Assembly: GCF_002914525.1 (NCBI RefSeq)
Contig: NZ_LODW01000045.1
Coordinates: forward strand, 106,415-170,414
DNA from: Rhizobium hidalgonense
GTDB lineage: Bacteria > Pseudomonadota > Alphaproteobacteria > Rhizobiales > Rhizobiaceae
Direction: 5' to 3'
Length of the DNA stretch: 64,000 nt
Positions 17,706 through 25,878 of this stretch are shown here, in pieces (the first letter of the stretch is position 1; each line of letters opens with the position of its first letter). The translations under genes and the position numbers were made by a program. The notes under the pieces were generated by a model, which saw only the letters and a program-made list of their open reading frames with translations, had not been told where the DNA came from and ran no database searches.

Positions 17706-18920
17706 TTAACTCAGCGCCGATTGCACCGGCGCACCGTCCTCGCTGCCGAACTCCTCGTTTTCCAGCGACAGAAAGCGCTGGTGCAGCATGCAGGCCGCCC
17801 CGAAGGCGGAGCCGAACTCCGCATCATCGTCGACGACGATCTCCGGCGTGGGAAAAGCGATGCTTTGGCCTTCCGACATGTGGACCGCAACGCGGGCAGC
17901 CACCATCGGATAGAGGGATGCGACGGAGCCGCCGAGCACGATCCTGTCCGGGTCGAGCAGGCGACAGGCCTGCAGCAAGGCATAGGCGAGATGGCGCGAC
18001 CAGGTTTCGGCGATATTGACCGCGGCCGGGACACGATCACGAACGTCGCCCAGGAATTCCTGCAGATCCGCGTCCTCGCGTCCGACAGCCTCGCGATACT
18101 GCCTGATCAGCACCTCGCGGCCGATCAACTGCTCGAACTTTTGGCCGCCGCTTCCCGGCACCAGCGTGTGGCCGATTTCTCCCGCCAGACCGTGGCCGCC
18201 ACGGAATAACTTGCCGTCGATCATGATGCCGCCGCCGACGCCCGTTTCCATCAGCAGGAACAGGGTCACGCCTGCGGCGCCGTGACGGTAGCTGTCGCCG
18301 ATCGCAAAGGCGTTGGCGTCGTTTTCAACCGCAATCGGGACGACGGTCGGGAAGGCTGACCGGCCAATCTCCTTCAACGGCACGTCTCGCCAGCCGATGA
18401 TCGGCGCCAGGGTGACAAATCCATCCGGCTGGATATGGGCCGGCGTCGATATGCCCAAGCCCTTGCACCTTCCGATCATCCCTTTCGTCATCTCGCCGAC
18501 GATGAGCTCGACACCCTGCGCGACGGCCTCCTCCACGGTCGAAGACGGTGTGTCGAACGCCATTTTCCGACATGCCCGAACCTCGGCGGAGAGATCGATC
18601 ACTGCGGCCGATATATGTTCGACGCCAATTTCGATTCCGACGAAAAATGCAGCATCGGGCACCAGTTCGAGCAGGATGCCGGGACGACCGGCCCGGGAAT
18701 GCTCCAGCCGCTGCTTGCCGCTGTCGTCCGACTCCTGAACGAATCCGCCTTCCGTCAGTGCAGCAACGATCTCTCCCGAGGAAGAGCGATTCATACCGAG
18801 CTTGCGGGCCAGATCGGCGCGGCTGAGGCTTCGGTGGGTGTAGATCGACTGCAAGGCGGCGACGATATTGTTCTGCCGGATCCTGCGCGGCGAACTTCCG
18901 ATGGAGACGCTGTCGTTCAT
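17706..18920 (-). CDS. ROK-family transcriptional regulator (NagC/XylR type)
   Basis: A 404-residue repressor: winged HTH (RRIRQNNIVAALQSIYTHRS, LSRADLARKLGMNRSSSGEIV) followed by a ROK sugar-kinase-like domain (FVGIEIGVEHISAAVIDLS, ENDANAFAIGDS, METGVGGGIMIDGKLFRGGHG, GEIGHTLVPGSGG). The usual ROK cysteine cluster (CxCGxxGC) is missing: after GEIGHTLVPG there is GGQKFEQLIG, so the structural zinc is probably absent. It sits inside the catabolic operon between kinase and epimerase and probably controls the divergent promoter region 19867-20159. Confidence 0.9.
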   Translation of the reverse strand: MNDSVSIGSSPRRIRQNNIVAALQSIYTHRSLSRADLARKLGMNRSSSGEIVAALTEGGFVQESDDSGKQRLEHSRAGRPGILLELVPDAAFFVGIEIGVEHISAAVIDLSAEVRACRKMAFDTPSSTVEEAVAQGVELIVGEMTKGMIGRCKGLGISTPAHIQPDGFVTLAPIIGWRDVPLKEIGRSAFPTVVPIAVENDANAFAIGDSYRHGAAGVTLFLLMETGVGGGIMIDGKLFRGGHGLAGEIGHTLVPGSGGQKFEQLIGREVLIRQYREAVGREDADLQEFLGDVRDRVPAAVNIAETWSRHLAYALLQACRLLDPDRIVLGGSVASLYPMVAARVAVHMSEGQSIAFPTPEIVVDDDAEFGSAFGAACMLHQRFLSLENEEFGSEDGAPVQSALS

Positions 18921-18981
18921 ATTTCCATTCCCTTCACGCCGCCCACCCTTACACGACTGGAACAGGCTGTCAGAAGGATAA

Positions 18982-19866
18982 TCAGGGTCGCGCGTTTGTG
19001 GCGCGGCGGCGCTTGGCCTCGTCATATTTCAGCTCGATGTAGCGCTTGGCGTGCGCCGCGAGCGGATCATTATCCTCCCAGGTATCACGCCAGATTGCGC
19101 AGGCGAGCGACAGGCCTTCGTCGACGACCGTCGTCGAGAAGCTCTCGAACACGACGTCGCCGATGTAGCCGATATCGAGCAGAGCGTCGAAAATCAGATC
19201 GAAATTGATGACGCCGTCACCCAGATAACCGCGATTGCTTTCACCGATGTGGAAGTAACCGATCTTGTCGCCGGTCAGGCGGATCGCGGCGGCCGGATTG
19301 GCTTCCTCGATGTTCATGTGGAACGTATCGAGATGGAGACGAACATGCTCCGATCCCGTCTCGGCGATGAACTTCAGCCCCTGCGCCGCGGTATTCAGCA
19401 GGTTGGTCTCGAACCGGTTGACCACCTCCAGCACGAGATCGACATTCGCCTGACGGGCGATTTCGCCGGTCGCGGCGATCGCGGCGACGCTGTTGTCCCA
19501 GCCCTTCTTCGTCGGCTGGCGATTGTACTTGGTGTGCGCGGAATAGAGAATCCCGCCGAGCTTGTTGCCGCCAATGTCACGGACGGCACGTACGGCGTCG
19601 GCCAGCGTCTGCTTGCCGGCGGACACCACAGACGCCTCCTCGCTTGAAACGTCCTTATCGAGCGGCAGACCCATGGTCACGCCAATCTCGACGTCAAGGG
19701 ACTGCGCAAGTTTTGCCAGTCGATCGAGGTTGAATTTCTCAGGCCGCAGATAGGCAAATTCGATGGTGCGATATCCATGTTCGGCCGTCTTGTTGAGGGC
19801 CATCTCCAGCCCTTCCTGCGTTTGGCCGCCCGTCCATACAAATGAATGGATACCCAATCGACGCAT
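18982..19866 (-). CDS. Sugar epimerase, D-tagatose/D-psicose 3-epimerase-like TIM barrel
   Basis: A 294-residue AP-endonuclease-2-type (PF01261) protein. Metal-binding residues of ketose 3-epimerases are recognisable: Glu in LEVVNRFETNLLNTAAQGL, Asp and His in HLDTFHMNIEE, His in GYFHIGESNRG, and Glu in VVFESFS. It would interconvert free ketohexoses at C3, for example tagatose and sorbose. Start ATG 19866 has GGAGGAAGAACCT ahead. It is the first gene of the catabolic series and divergent from the ABC importer. Confidence 0.88.
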   Translation of the reverse strand: MRRLGIHSFVWTGGQTQEGLEMALNKTAEHGYRTIEFAYLRPEKFNLDRLAKLAQSLDVEIGVTMGLPLDKDVSSEEASVVSAGKQTLADAVRAVRDIGGNKLGGILYSAHTKYNRQPTKKGWDNSVAAIAATGEIARQANVDLVLEVVNRFETNLLNTAAQGLKFIAETGSEHVRLHLDTFHMNIEEANPAAAIRLTGDKIGYFHIGESNRGYLGDGVINFDLIFDALLDIGYIGDVVFESFSTTVVDEGLSLACAIWRDTWEDNDPLAAHAKRYIELKYDEAKRRRATNARP

Positions 19867-20159
19867 AGGTTCTTCCTCCACGAAAATGCCGTTGATCGGG
19901 CATAGCTATGCCTTTTAGTTTGGTAAGGCAACAAATAATTTCGATGGTCACTTTTTTGCTGCTTGGCAAAATCTCTTTGCATTGCAGCATTTTATTTTGA
20001 GCTTGATGGCGTCAGCTTTTTCATGGAAATTAGTTTCTGCGGAAATCAATAGGATAGACCAATCATTTGCATGTTTAGACAACAAATGTTGCGCGATGGC
20101 GTTTTTTGGCCTACACAAATGCCGGCGAAATGATCTCGCTGCACTTTGGGGAGGATGAA
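19867..20159. promoter_or_regulatory. Divergent control region between epimerase and importer operons
   Basis: A 293-bp AT-rich region that must contain promoters for both directions. The octamer CAACAAAT occurs twice (19929-19936 and 20080-20087), each time with a TTTAG close upstream and, for the second, an inverted ATTTG at 20065-20069. These are candidate ROK-repressor sites, one near each start. No confident -35/-10 pairs were assigned. Confidence 0.45.
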
Positions 20160-21593
20160 ATGAATTACGTTTTGAAGGCTAGCGCGCTTGCGCTGACGCT
20201 CGGCCTCGCTACTACCGCGTCGCCGGCCCGGGCTGACTTCTGGTCCGACGCCGGGGCTAAATACAAGGGCGTGACGCTGCACGGCGTCACCGAAAGCACC
20301 CCGCCATCGAACTACATCAAGAATGTTCTCGCTCCGGAATTCGAAAAGAAGACCGGCATCAAGGTCGAGATCGAGACGACATCCTGGGATCAGATGTACG
20401 ACAAGGCCATCAAGGACATGGAAGCCAAGACCGGTATCTATGACATGGTCTATATCGAGCAGGACATCATCTACTCGTATCTGGCCAGGGACTTCCTCGT
20501 CGACATCACCAAGACGTTGAAAGATCAACCTGATCTGAAAGCGCCGACTTACGACGACTCCAACTTCACCAGCTTCGCCGACTACTTCAAGGACGCCAAC
20601 GGCGATCTGTTCGGCACGCCGATGGAAGCCTTCCTGAAGACCTATCTCTATCGCAAGGACCTCTTCGACGATCCGAAGATCAAAGAGGCCTTCAAGAAGG
20701 AAACCGGCAAGGACCTGAAGCCGGCGACGACCCACGCGGAATATACCGAGATTGCCGAATTCTTCACGAAGTACGGCAAGGACAATGGCATGGAGCTCTG
20801 GGGCACGACCGCTCAGGCCCATACGGGCCATCCGGCCTCCTGGTATGAATTCTTCGAGTCCATCGTGCCTACCTTCGGCGTCTACAATTGGGGCATCGAC
20901 GCCAAGAACAATTATGCGGCGACGGTCGAACACGGCGGCACCATGAACGGCGACAAGGCGAAGGCCGCGCTGAAATATTGGCTGCACCTGCGCGACATCG
21001 CACCGCCTGAATCGACGCAGTCGACCTGGACGGAAACCGCAACGACATTCGCTGCCGGCCGCGTCGCCCAGGGGCTGATCTATGGTGAGAATGCCGCATG
21101 GATCGCCAGCGATCCGGCGCAGTCTAAGGTGGTTGGACAGGTCGGTTTCGCTCTGCCGCCGCTCGAGCCGGGCGTATTGGACGATGCGAAAGCCGGAAAG
21201 GGCTATATCGGCTACTACGACGGCGGCGCCTTCGGCGTGCCGGTGACCTCCAAAAACAAGGAAGCGTCGCTGCTGTTCCTCGAATTCATCGGCCAGAACG
21301 AAGTGCAGCCAGAATGGGCCATCGCTGCACCGCGCATCACCAACAAGGCAACCTTCGACGACCCGAAGGTGAAAGAGATGGATACCAAGCTCGGCGGCTT
21401 CTACACGATGCTGAAGGACGAAGGCAAACTGTTTGCGGGCGCTCCTCCCTACCCCTTCCATGCTCAGGTGCGTGAAGCGACCGCGCCGATCTTCTACGAC
21501 ATCCTGACCGGCAAGATCGGCGCCGATGAAGGCCTCGACCAGATGGCGGCCAAGGCCGAAGAGGAACTCACCTCGCTCGGCTATCGCAAATAA
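20160..21593 (+). CDS. ABC transporter substrate-binding protein (sugar/polyol, family 1)
   Basis: A 477-residue periplasmic protein. It has a signal peptide ([20 protein letters not shown], cleavage near ASPARA-DF) and an extracellular solute-binding fold ([58 protein letters not shown]). Start ATG 20160 follows GGGGAGGATGAA. The sequence resembles polyol and altritol-type binding proteins of rhizobia more than maltose-binding proteins. First gene of the importer operon; it delivers the substrate of this locus. Confidence 0.92.
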   Translation: MNYVLKASALALTLGLATTASPARADFWSDAGAKYKGVTLHGVTESTPPSNYIKNVLAPEFEKKTGIKVEIETTSWDQMYDKAIKDMEAKTGIYDMVYIEQDIIYSYLARDFLVDITKTLKDQPDLKAPTYDDSNFTSFADYFKDANGDLFGTPMEAFLKTYLYRKDLFDDPKIKEAFKKETGKDLKPATTHAEYTEIAEFFTKYGKDNGMELWGTTAQAHTGHPASWYEFFESIVPTFGVYNWGIDAKNNYAATVEHGGTMNGDKAKAALKYWLHLRDIAPPESTQSTWTETATTFAAGRVAQGLIYGENAAWIASDPAQSKVVGQVGFALPPLEPGVLDDAKAGKGYIGYYDGGAFGVPVTSKNKEASLLFLEFIGQNEVQPEWAIAAPRITNKATFDDPKVKEMDTKLGGFYTMLKDEGKLFAGAPPYPFHAQVREATAPIFYDILTGKIGADEGLDQMAAKAEEELTSLGYRK

Positions 21594-21608
21594 GACCTCC
21601 TCCCCAAC

Positions 21609-21634
21609 TGCCGGGTCGTTCCGACGACCCGGCA
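21609..21634 (+). terminator. Strong hairpin after the binding-protein gene (processing or attenuation)
   Basis: TGCCGGGTCGT and ACGACCCGGCA form a perfect 11-bp stem with a TCCG loop, followed by TCTTTC. Such hairpins after the first gene of ABC operons commonly protect the upstream mRNA and reduce read-through, giving more binding protein than permease. Confidence 0.75.
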
Positions 21635-21688
21635 TCTTTCGCTCCCGGCTGGAGCGGACGTCCATATAGCGTTCAATGGGGGTAGGCG

Positions 21689-22564
21689 ATGCATTCGCAG
21701 AAGCTCGGGTGGCTGTTGCTGTCACCGACCATAATAATCCTCGGGCTGTTCGGGATCTTTCCGTTCATCTACGTACTTTGGGTCTCGTTCCATGCATGGA
21801 ACCCGTTCGCGGCCAATCCGGGCATGGTCTTCAACTGGGCCGATAATTATCGGCGGCTCGTCTTCGACGCCCAGTTCCTGGCATCGCTCGGCATCACCCT
21901 GGCATTCGTCTTCTTCGCGGTCGTATCGGAGCTGGTGCTCGGCTATATCCTCGCCCAGGCGCTGCTCAAGGACTTCCCCGGAAAGGCGGTGTTTCGCACG
22001 ATCCACACCCTGCCGCTGATCATGGCGCCGATCATCGTCGGCTCCGTTTGGAAGCTGATGACCACGCCATCGATCGGCATCATCCCCTATCTTCTGAGGA
22101 ACTGGTTCGGCTACGATCTGAATATCGGCCAGAGCGCCGTTGCGGCCTTCACGGTGACGGTGATCATGGACATCTGGCACTGGACGCCGCTCGTCACCCT
22201 GTCGCTGATCGCGGCCCTCGTCTCGCTTCCGCCAGACCCGTTCGAGCAGGCGCAGATCGACGGCGCCGGCAAGAGCCAGATCTTCTGGCACATAACGCTT
22301 CCCTTGATCCGCCCGGCTTTGCTCGCTACGGTGTTCATCCGGCTGATGGACGCGCTGCGCACCGTCGACGAGGTGCTGATGCTGACCGGAGGCGGCCCGG
22401 GTTCATCGACGCGCTATATCGGCGTCCATATTTTCCGGGAAGTCTTCCCCAAGACGAATTACGGCTATGGTTCGGCCATCTCGGTCATCGTCCTCTACCT
22501 CACCATCGTCGTCTGCTGGCTGCTCTATGTCGGCCTGATTGCGCCCCGTGTGAAGAGAGGCTGA
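21689..22564 (+). CDS. ABC transporter permease, MalF type
   Basis: A 291-residue inner-membrane permease with six hydrophobic segments (LGWLLLSPTIIILGLFGIFP at the N-terminus) and the cytoplasmic EAA loop ALVSLPPDPFEQAQIDGAGKSQIFWHITLPLIRP written in family order (E-A-x3-G-A-G). It pairs with the following permease to form the membrane channel and contacts the ATPase through the EAA loop. Confidence 0.93.
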   Translation: MHSQKLGWLLLSPTIIILGLFGIFPFIYVLWVSFHAWNPFAANPGMVFNWADNYRRLVFDAQFLASLGITLAFVFFAVVSELVLGYILAQALLKDFPGKAVFRTIHTLPLIMAPIIVGSVWKLMTTPSIGIIPYLLRNWFGYDLNIGQSAVAAFTVTVIMDIWHWTPLVTLSLIAALVSLPPDPFEQAQIDGAGKSQIFWHITLPLIRPALLATVFIRLMDALRTVDEVLMLTGGGPGSSTRYIGVHIFREVFPKTNYGYGSAISVIVLYLTIVVCWLLYVGLIAPRVKRG

Positions 22565-22568
22565 CGCG

Positions 22569-23405
22569 ATGAAGAACCAGACCCCCTGGCTGCCGGTCGT
22601 GTTGTGGACCTTGATCAGCCTGGCGACGCTTTTCCCGATCTACTGGCTCTTCGTCATATCGGTGAAACAGCCATTCGACCTGTTCTCGACGCCCGACGTC
22701 ATTCTCCGGAGCTTCTTCTGGAAGAACTATCAGGATGTGCTGACCAATCCGACCTTGCGCGGATACATGCTCAACTCGATGATCATTTCGTCGGGCAACG
22801 CGCTGCTCGTCACCACACTCGGCTTTTTTGCCTGCTACGCGCTGAGCCGCTTCGACCTCGCCGGCAAGGAAAGCATCTTCTTCTGGACGATCACCAACCG
22901 CATGGCGCCGCCGGCGGTCTTCCTGCTGCCGCTTTTCCTGCTGCTGACGCAGGTCTACAGGATCGGCGACTTCTCGCTCGCCGATTCCCGGCTGGGCATG
23001 ATCCTGGTCTATTGCTCCTTCAACCTTCCCTTCGCCATCTGGACGCTACGCCCGACGGTGGAAGGCATTCCGAAGGAGTTGGACGAGGCAGCCTATATGG
23101 ATGGCGCCAGCCCATGGACCGTGCTCTATGACATCGTCTTTCCCTTGGCGCGGCCGGGACTTGCGGTGACGCTGATCCTGACTTGGGTGTTTGCGTGGAA
23201 CGAATATCTGCTGGCAGCGACGCTCACCAACTTCAACGCGCGGACGCTGACCACCGGCCTGTCGGAATATGTGACGACCACGGGGACTGCCTGGGGCATC
23301 ATGGCAGCGATCTCGATGCTGACCTTGGTTCCCGCCCTCATCGTCTTTTCGGTGGTGCAGCGTCACATCGTTGCCGGCCTGACCTTCGGTGCGGTGAAAG
23401 GGTAA
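22569..23405 (+). CDS. ABC transporter permease, MalG type
   Basis: A 278-residue permease with six membrane segments. The EAA loop reads EGIPKELDEAAYMDGASPWT followed by FPLARPGLAVTLILTWVFAWNEYL, diagnostic of MalG-type subunits. It begins 4 bp after the first permease and is followed 4 bp later by a small membrane protein, so the three are probably translationally coupled. Confidence 0.93.
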   Translation: MKNQTPWLPVVLWTLISLATLFPIYWLFVISVKQPFDLFSTPDVILRSFFWKNYQDVLTNPTLRGYMLNSMIISSGNALLVTTLGFFACYALSRFDLAGKESIFFWTITNRMAPPAVFLLPLFLLLTQVYRIGDFSLADSRLGMILVYCSFNLPFAIWTLRPTVEGIPKELDEAAYMDGASPWTVLYDIVFPLARPGLAVTLILTWVFAWNEYLLAATLTNFNARTLTTGLSEYVTTTGTAWGIMAAISMLTLVPALIVFSVVQRHIVAGLTFGAVKG

Positions 23406-23409
23406 AGTC

Positions 23410-23616
23410 ATGACGTCTCAATCAGGAAATAACGAACGCAAGCCGGGCTTCCTGCCGATCGAAACGAACTGGTTCGACCGGCTCTTCATCTCGGTGGTGA
23501 TCTGGGTCGCGCTCTCGCTGTTCTGGATGCGGTTCATCGAACCGTCCGGGCTTTCGGTATGGTTCGCAGCGGCAATCTCGGCGGTGCTCGGCGCCTATAT
23601 CGTCTGGAAGGGATGA
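23410..23616 (+). CDS. Small membrane protein of the ABC importer (unknown subunit)
   Basis: A 68-residue protein with two hydrophobic segments (LFISVVIWVALSLFWMRFIE and SVWFAAAISAVLGAYIVW) after a polar N-terminus. It is 4 bp from the permease gene and precedes the ATPase gene, so it is part of the importer operon. Small membrane proteins occur at this place in some rhizobial polyol ABC operons (compare DUF2160 in glycerol importers), but I cannot assign a family. It may be an accessory subunit or assembly factor. Confidence 0.8.
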   Translation: MTSQSGNNERKPGFLPIETNWFDRLFISVVIWVALSLFWMRFIEPSGLSVWFAAAISAVLGAYIVWKG

Positions 23617-23668
23617 GCCGATGACTTCCGTCAACACACAAGCCGCGTTGCTTTAGGGAGGAACGAGA

Positions 23669-24730
23669 TTGGCAAATGTACAGGTTAGCGACGTCACCAA
23701 GAGGTATGGCGCGCTTCAGGTGATGCACGGCGTGAGCGTCGACATCGAGGACGGCGAATTCGTCGTGCTGGTCGGCCCCTCCGGCTGCGGCAAGTCCACG
23801 CTGCTGCGCATGATCGCCGGTCTCGAGACCGTCAGCGGCGGCGACATCCGGATCGGCGGCCGTGTCGTCACCAACGCTCCGCCGAAGGAGCGCGACATCG
23901 CGATGGTCTTCCAGAGCTACGCGCTCTATCCCCACAAGACGGTGGCGGAGAATATGGGCTTTCCGCTGAAGATGGCCAAGCGCCCCAAGGCGGAGATCGA
24001 CGAGAAGGTCGGCAGGGCGGCCGAGATCCTCGACCTGACGCGCTATCTCGACCGCTATCCGAAGCAACTGTCGGGCGGGCAGCGTCAACGCGTGGCGATG
24101 GGCCGCGCCATCGTCCGCGATCCGCAGGTGTTCCTGTTCGACGAACCGCTGTCGAACCTCGACGCCAAACTTCGCGTCACCATGCGCGTCGAAATCAAGG
24201 AACTGCACCAGCGGCTGAAGACCACCACCGTCTATGTCACGCACGATCAGATCGAGGCCATGACGATGGCCAACAAGATCGTGGTGATGCGCGACGGCAG
24301 GGTCGAGCAGATCGGCAGGCCCCTCGATTTGTATGACTTCCCGGTCAACCTCTTCGTCGCCGGCTTCCTCGGCAGCCCATCGATGAACTTCCTTCAGGGC
24401 CGTGTAGAAACCCGAAACGGCAGCAAGGTCGTCGTCACCGACCAGGGCGTTGCCCTTCCGGTGGAAAATACCAATGCGGACGAGGGAAGAGCCGTTACCT
24501 ATGGCATCCGACCGGAGCACATCACCATCGGCGACAACGGCGTTCCGGTGGAGGTCTCGGTGTTCGAGCCCACTGGTTCGGAGACATTGATCTTCGGCCG
24601 CACGGGAGGCGTGCCGATCGACGCGCTGATCCGCGAGCGCATCGAGGTCGATCCCGGACGGACAATGTACTTCCACATCGATCCCCGCCGTGCACATATC
24701 TTCGATCGGGAAACGGGCCAGCGACTGTAA
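23669..24730 (+). CDS. ABC transporter ATP-binding protein, MalK/UgpC type
   Basis: A 353-residue ATPase. It has Walker [11 protein letters not shown]-loop [20 protein letters not shown], signature [19 protein letters not shown], Walker [17 protein letters not shown] and H-loop [13 protein letters not shown], and a C-terminal TOBE/regulatory domain ([14 protein letters not shown]). It probably starts at TTG 23669, preceded by AGGGAGGAACGAGA; the frame aligns to [14 protein letters not shown]. All catalytic residues are intact, unlike the exporter ATPase at 29643. Confidence 0.93.
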   Translation: MANVQVSDVTKRYGALQVMHGVSVDIEDGEFVVLVGPSGCGKSTLLRMIAGLETVSGGDIRIGGRVVTNAPPKERDIAMVFQSYALYPHKTVAENMGFPLKMAKRPKAEIDEKVGRAAEILDLTRYLDRYPKQLSGGQRQRVAMGRAIVRDPQVFLFDEPLSNLDAKLRVTMRVEIKELHQRLKTTTVYVTHDQIEAMTMANKIVVMRDGRVEQIGRPLDLYDFPVNLFVAGFLGSPSMNFLQGRVETRNGSKVVVTDQGVALPVENTNADEGRAVTYGIRPEHITIGDNGVPVEVSVFEPTGSETLIFGRTGGVPIDALIRERIEVDPGRTMYFHIDPRRAHIFDRETGQRL

Positions 24731-24741
24731 GGGAGACGACC

Positions 24742-25467
24742 ATGGACTTTAATGGAAAGACCGTCATCGTTACCGGTGCCGGAAAAGGCATCGGACGCGA
24801 AATTGCACGGATGCTCGCAGAACGGGGTGCGAAGGTCAGCGCCCTGACCCGGAGTGCTGCCGACGTCGACGCGCTGCGAGGGGAATCCGGCTGCCGCGCC
24901 ATACAGGTCGATCTCGCCGACGCCGATGCGACGAGGAAGGCGGCGATCGCTGCCCTTCCCGCCGATTTCCTCGTCAACTGCGCCGGCACGACCGAACTTC
25001 AACCGTTCCTGGAGACGACAGTCGAGGCGTTCGACCGCCTTGTCGCGGTCAATACGCGTGCGCCGATGATCGTCGCGCAGGAATATGCCCGTTTCCTGAT
25101 CAGGGAGGGCCGCAACGGCGCCATCGTCAATGTCTCGTCGGTTGCCTCCTTCATCGGCCTCCCCGACCACGCGGCCTATTGTGCGTCGAAGGGTGGGTTG
25201 GATGGCTTGACGCGAGTCATGGCCAAAGAGCTCGGGCCGCACGGCATCCGCGCCAATGGCGTCCACCCGACGGTGACGCTGACGCCGATGGCGGTGAAAG
25301 CATGGAGCGATCCCGAGAAGGCCGCCGGAATGATGCAGCGCATTCCCGTCGGCCGCTTCGCTGAACCGGCTGATGTCGCCGAGGTTGTTCTGTTCCTGCT
25401 CTCGGATGAGGCGGCAATGGTGAACGGGATATCGATGCCGGTGGACGGCGGCTATATGATTGCCTGA
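24742..25467 (+). CDS. SDR family protein, L-xylulose/dicarbonyl reductase-like
   Basis: A 241-residue SDR with TGAGKGIGREIARML, the DCXR-like FLVNCAGTTELQPFLETT, and catalytic VNVSSVASFIGLPDHAAYCASKGGL, ending VDGGYMIA. L-xylulose reductases interconvert ketoses and polyols such as L-xylulose/xylitol or D-tagatose/galactitol-type pairs. It lies 11 bp after the ATPase gene, the last gene of the importer operon, and so probably performs the first intracellular redox step. Confidence 0.85.
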   Translation: MDFNGKTVIVTGAGKGIGREIARMLAERGAKVSALTRSAADVDALRGESGCRAIQVDLADADATRKAAIAALPADFLVNCAGTTELQPFLETTVEAFDRLVAVNTRAPMIVAQEYARFLIREGRNGAIVNVSSVASFIGLPDHAAYCASKGGLDGLTRVMAKELGPHGIRANGVHPTVTLTPMAVKAWSDPEKAAGMMQRIPVGRFAEPADVAEVVLFLLSDEAAMVNGISMPVDGGYMIA

Positions 25468-25494
25468 GGTCGGCAGCGCCGCGTCTTGCAAGGG

Positions 25495-25716
25495 TCACAA
25501 GGACACAGGCGGCGACTTTGGCTTCTGCACCAAACGGCGCAGCTGTTCCTGATCGACAAAATCATCCGTCACGCCGGCCTCCTTATCCGGATGACTGAAA
25601 ACAAGCCCGTCGGAATCCTCAAGCTGCAGAGCCTGCTCCGTATTCATGATCCCGAGCGGCTGGCGCTCATACTCGGACTCGAGCGCCGCCTCGACGATGG
25701 CCTTTTTCTTGCGCAT
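25495..25716 (-). CDS. Small hypothetical protein under a stress-type promoter
   Basis: A 73-residue polar protein (MRKKKAIVEAALESEYERQP, GIMNTEQALQLEDSDGLVF) with no recognised domain or signal peptide. ATG 25716 has an excellent ribosome site, GGAGGAGATGAC. A GGAAC-N17-GTT promoter lies 61 bp upstream at 25777-25801. It is convergent with the SDR gene. The promoter and ribosome site together make it very probably a real gene; function unknown. Confidence 0.72.
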   Translation of the reverse strand: MRKKKAIVEAALESEYERQPLGIMNTEQALQLEDSDGLVFSHPDKEAGVTDDFVDQEQLRRLVQKPKSPPVSL

Positions 25717-25776
25717 GTCATCTCCTCCGTTCACGAGAGCCTTTCCGGGTTAGATGAACCCGGAACGCTCTGGGGT

Positions 25777-25801
25777 AACGGACGGCCGGACTCGCGGTTC
25801 C
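25777..25801 (-). promoter_or_regulatory. EcfG/RpoE2-type promoter of the small gene
   Basis: On the minus strand GGAAC (25797-25801), 17 bases, GTT (25777-25779), an exact general-stress consensus. The predicted transcript starts near 25770, about 54 bases before the ATG at 25716. Confidence 0.7.
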
Positions 25802-25878
25802 CATCCGAGGATTCACGATATGAAACCAGATGACACGAAGGCTCCGATCGATATGCGACCGGCGGCCGCGCGGGCGGT

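Noticed and set aside
20046..21725. 559-codon minus-strand open frame
   Set aside because: Exactly antisense to the substrate-binding protein gene; composition (GR, DV, EV runs) is that of a shadow frame in GC-rich DNA.
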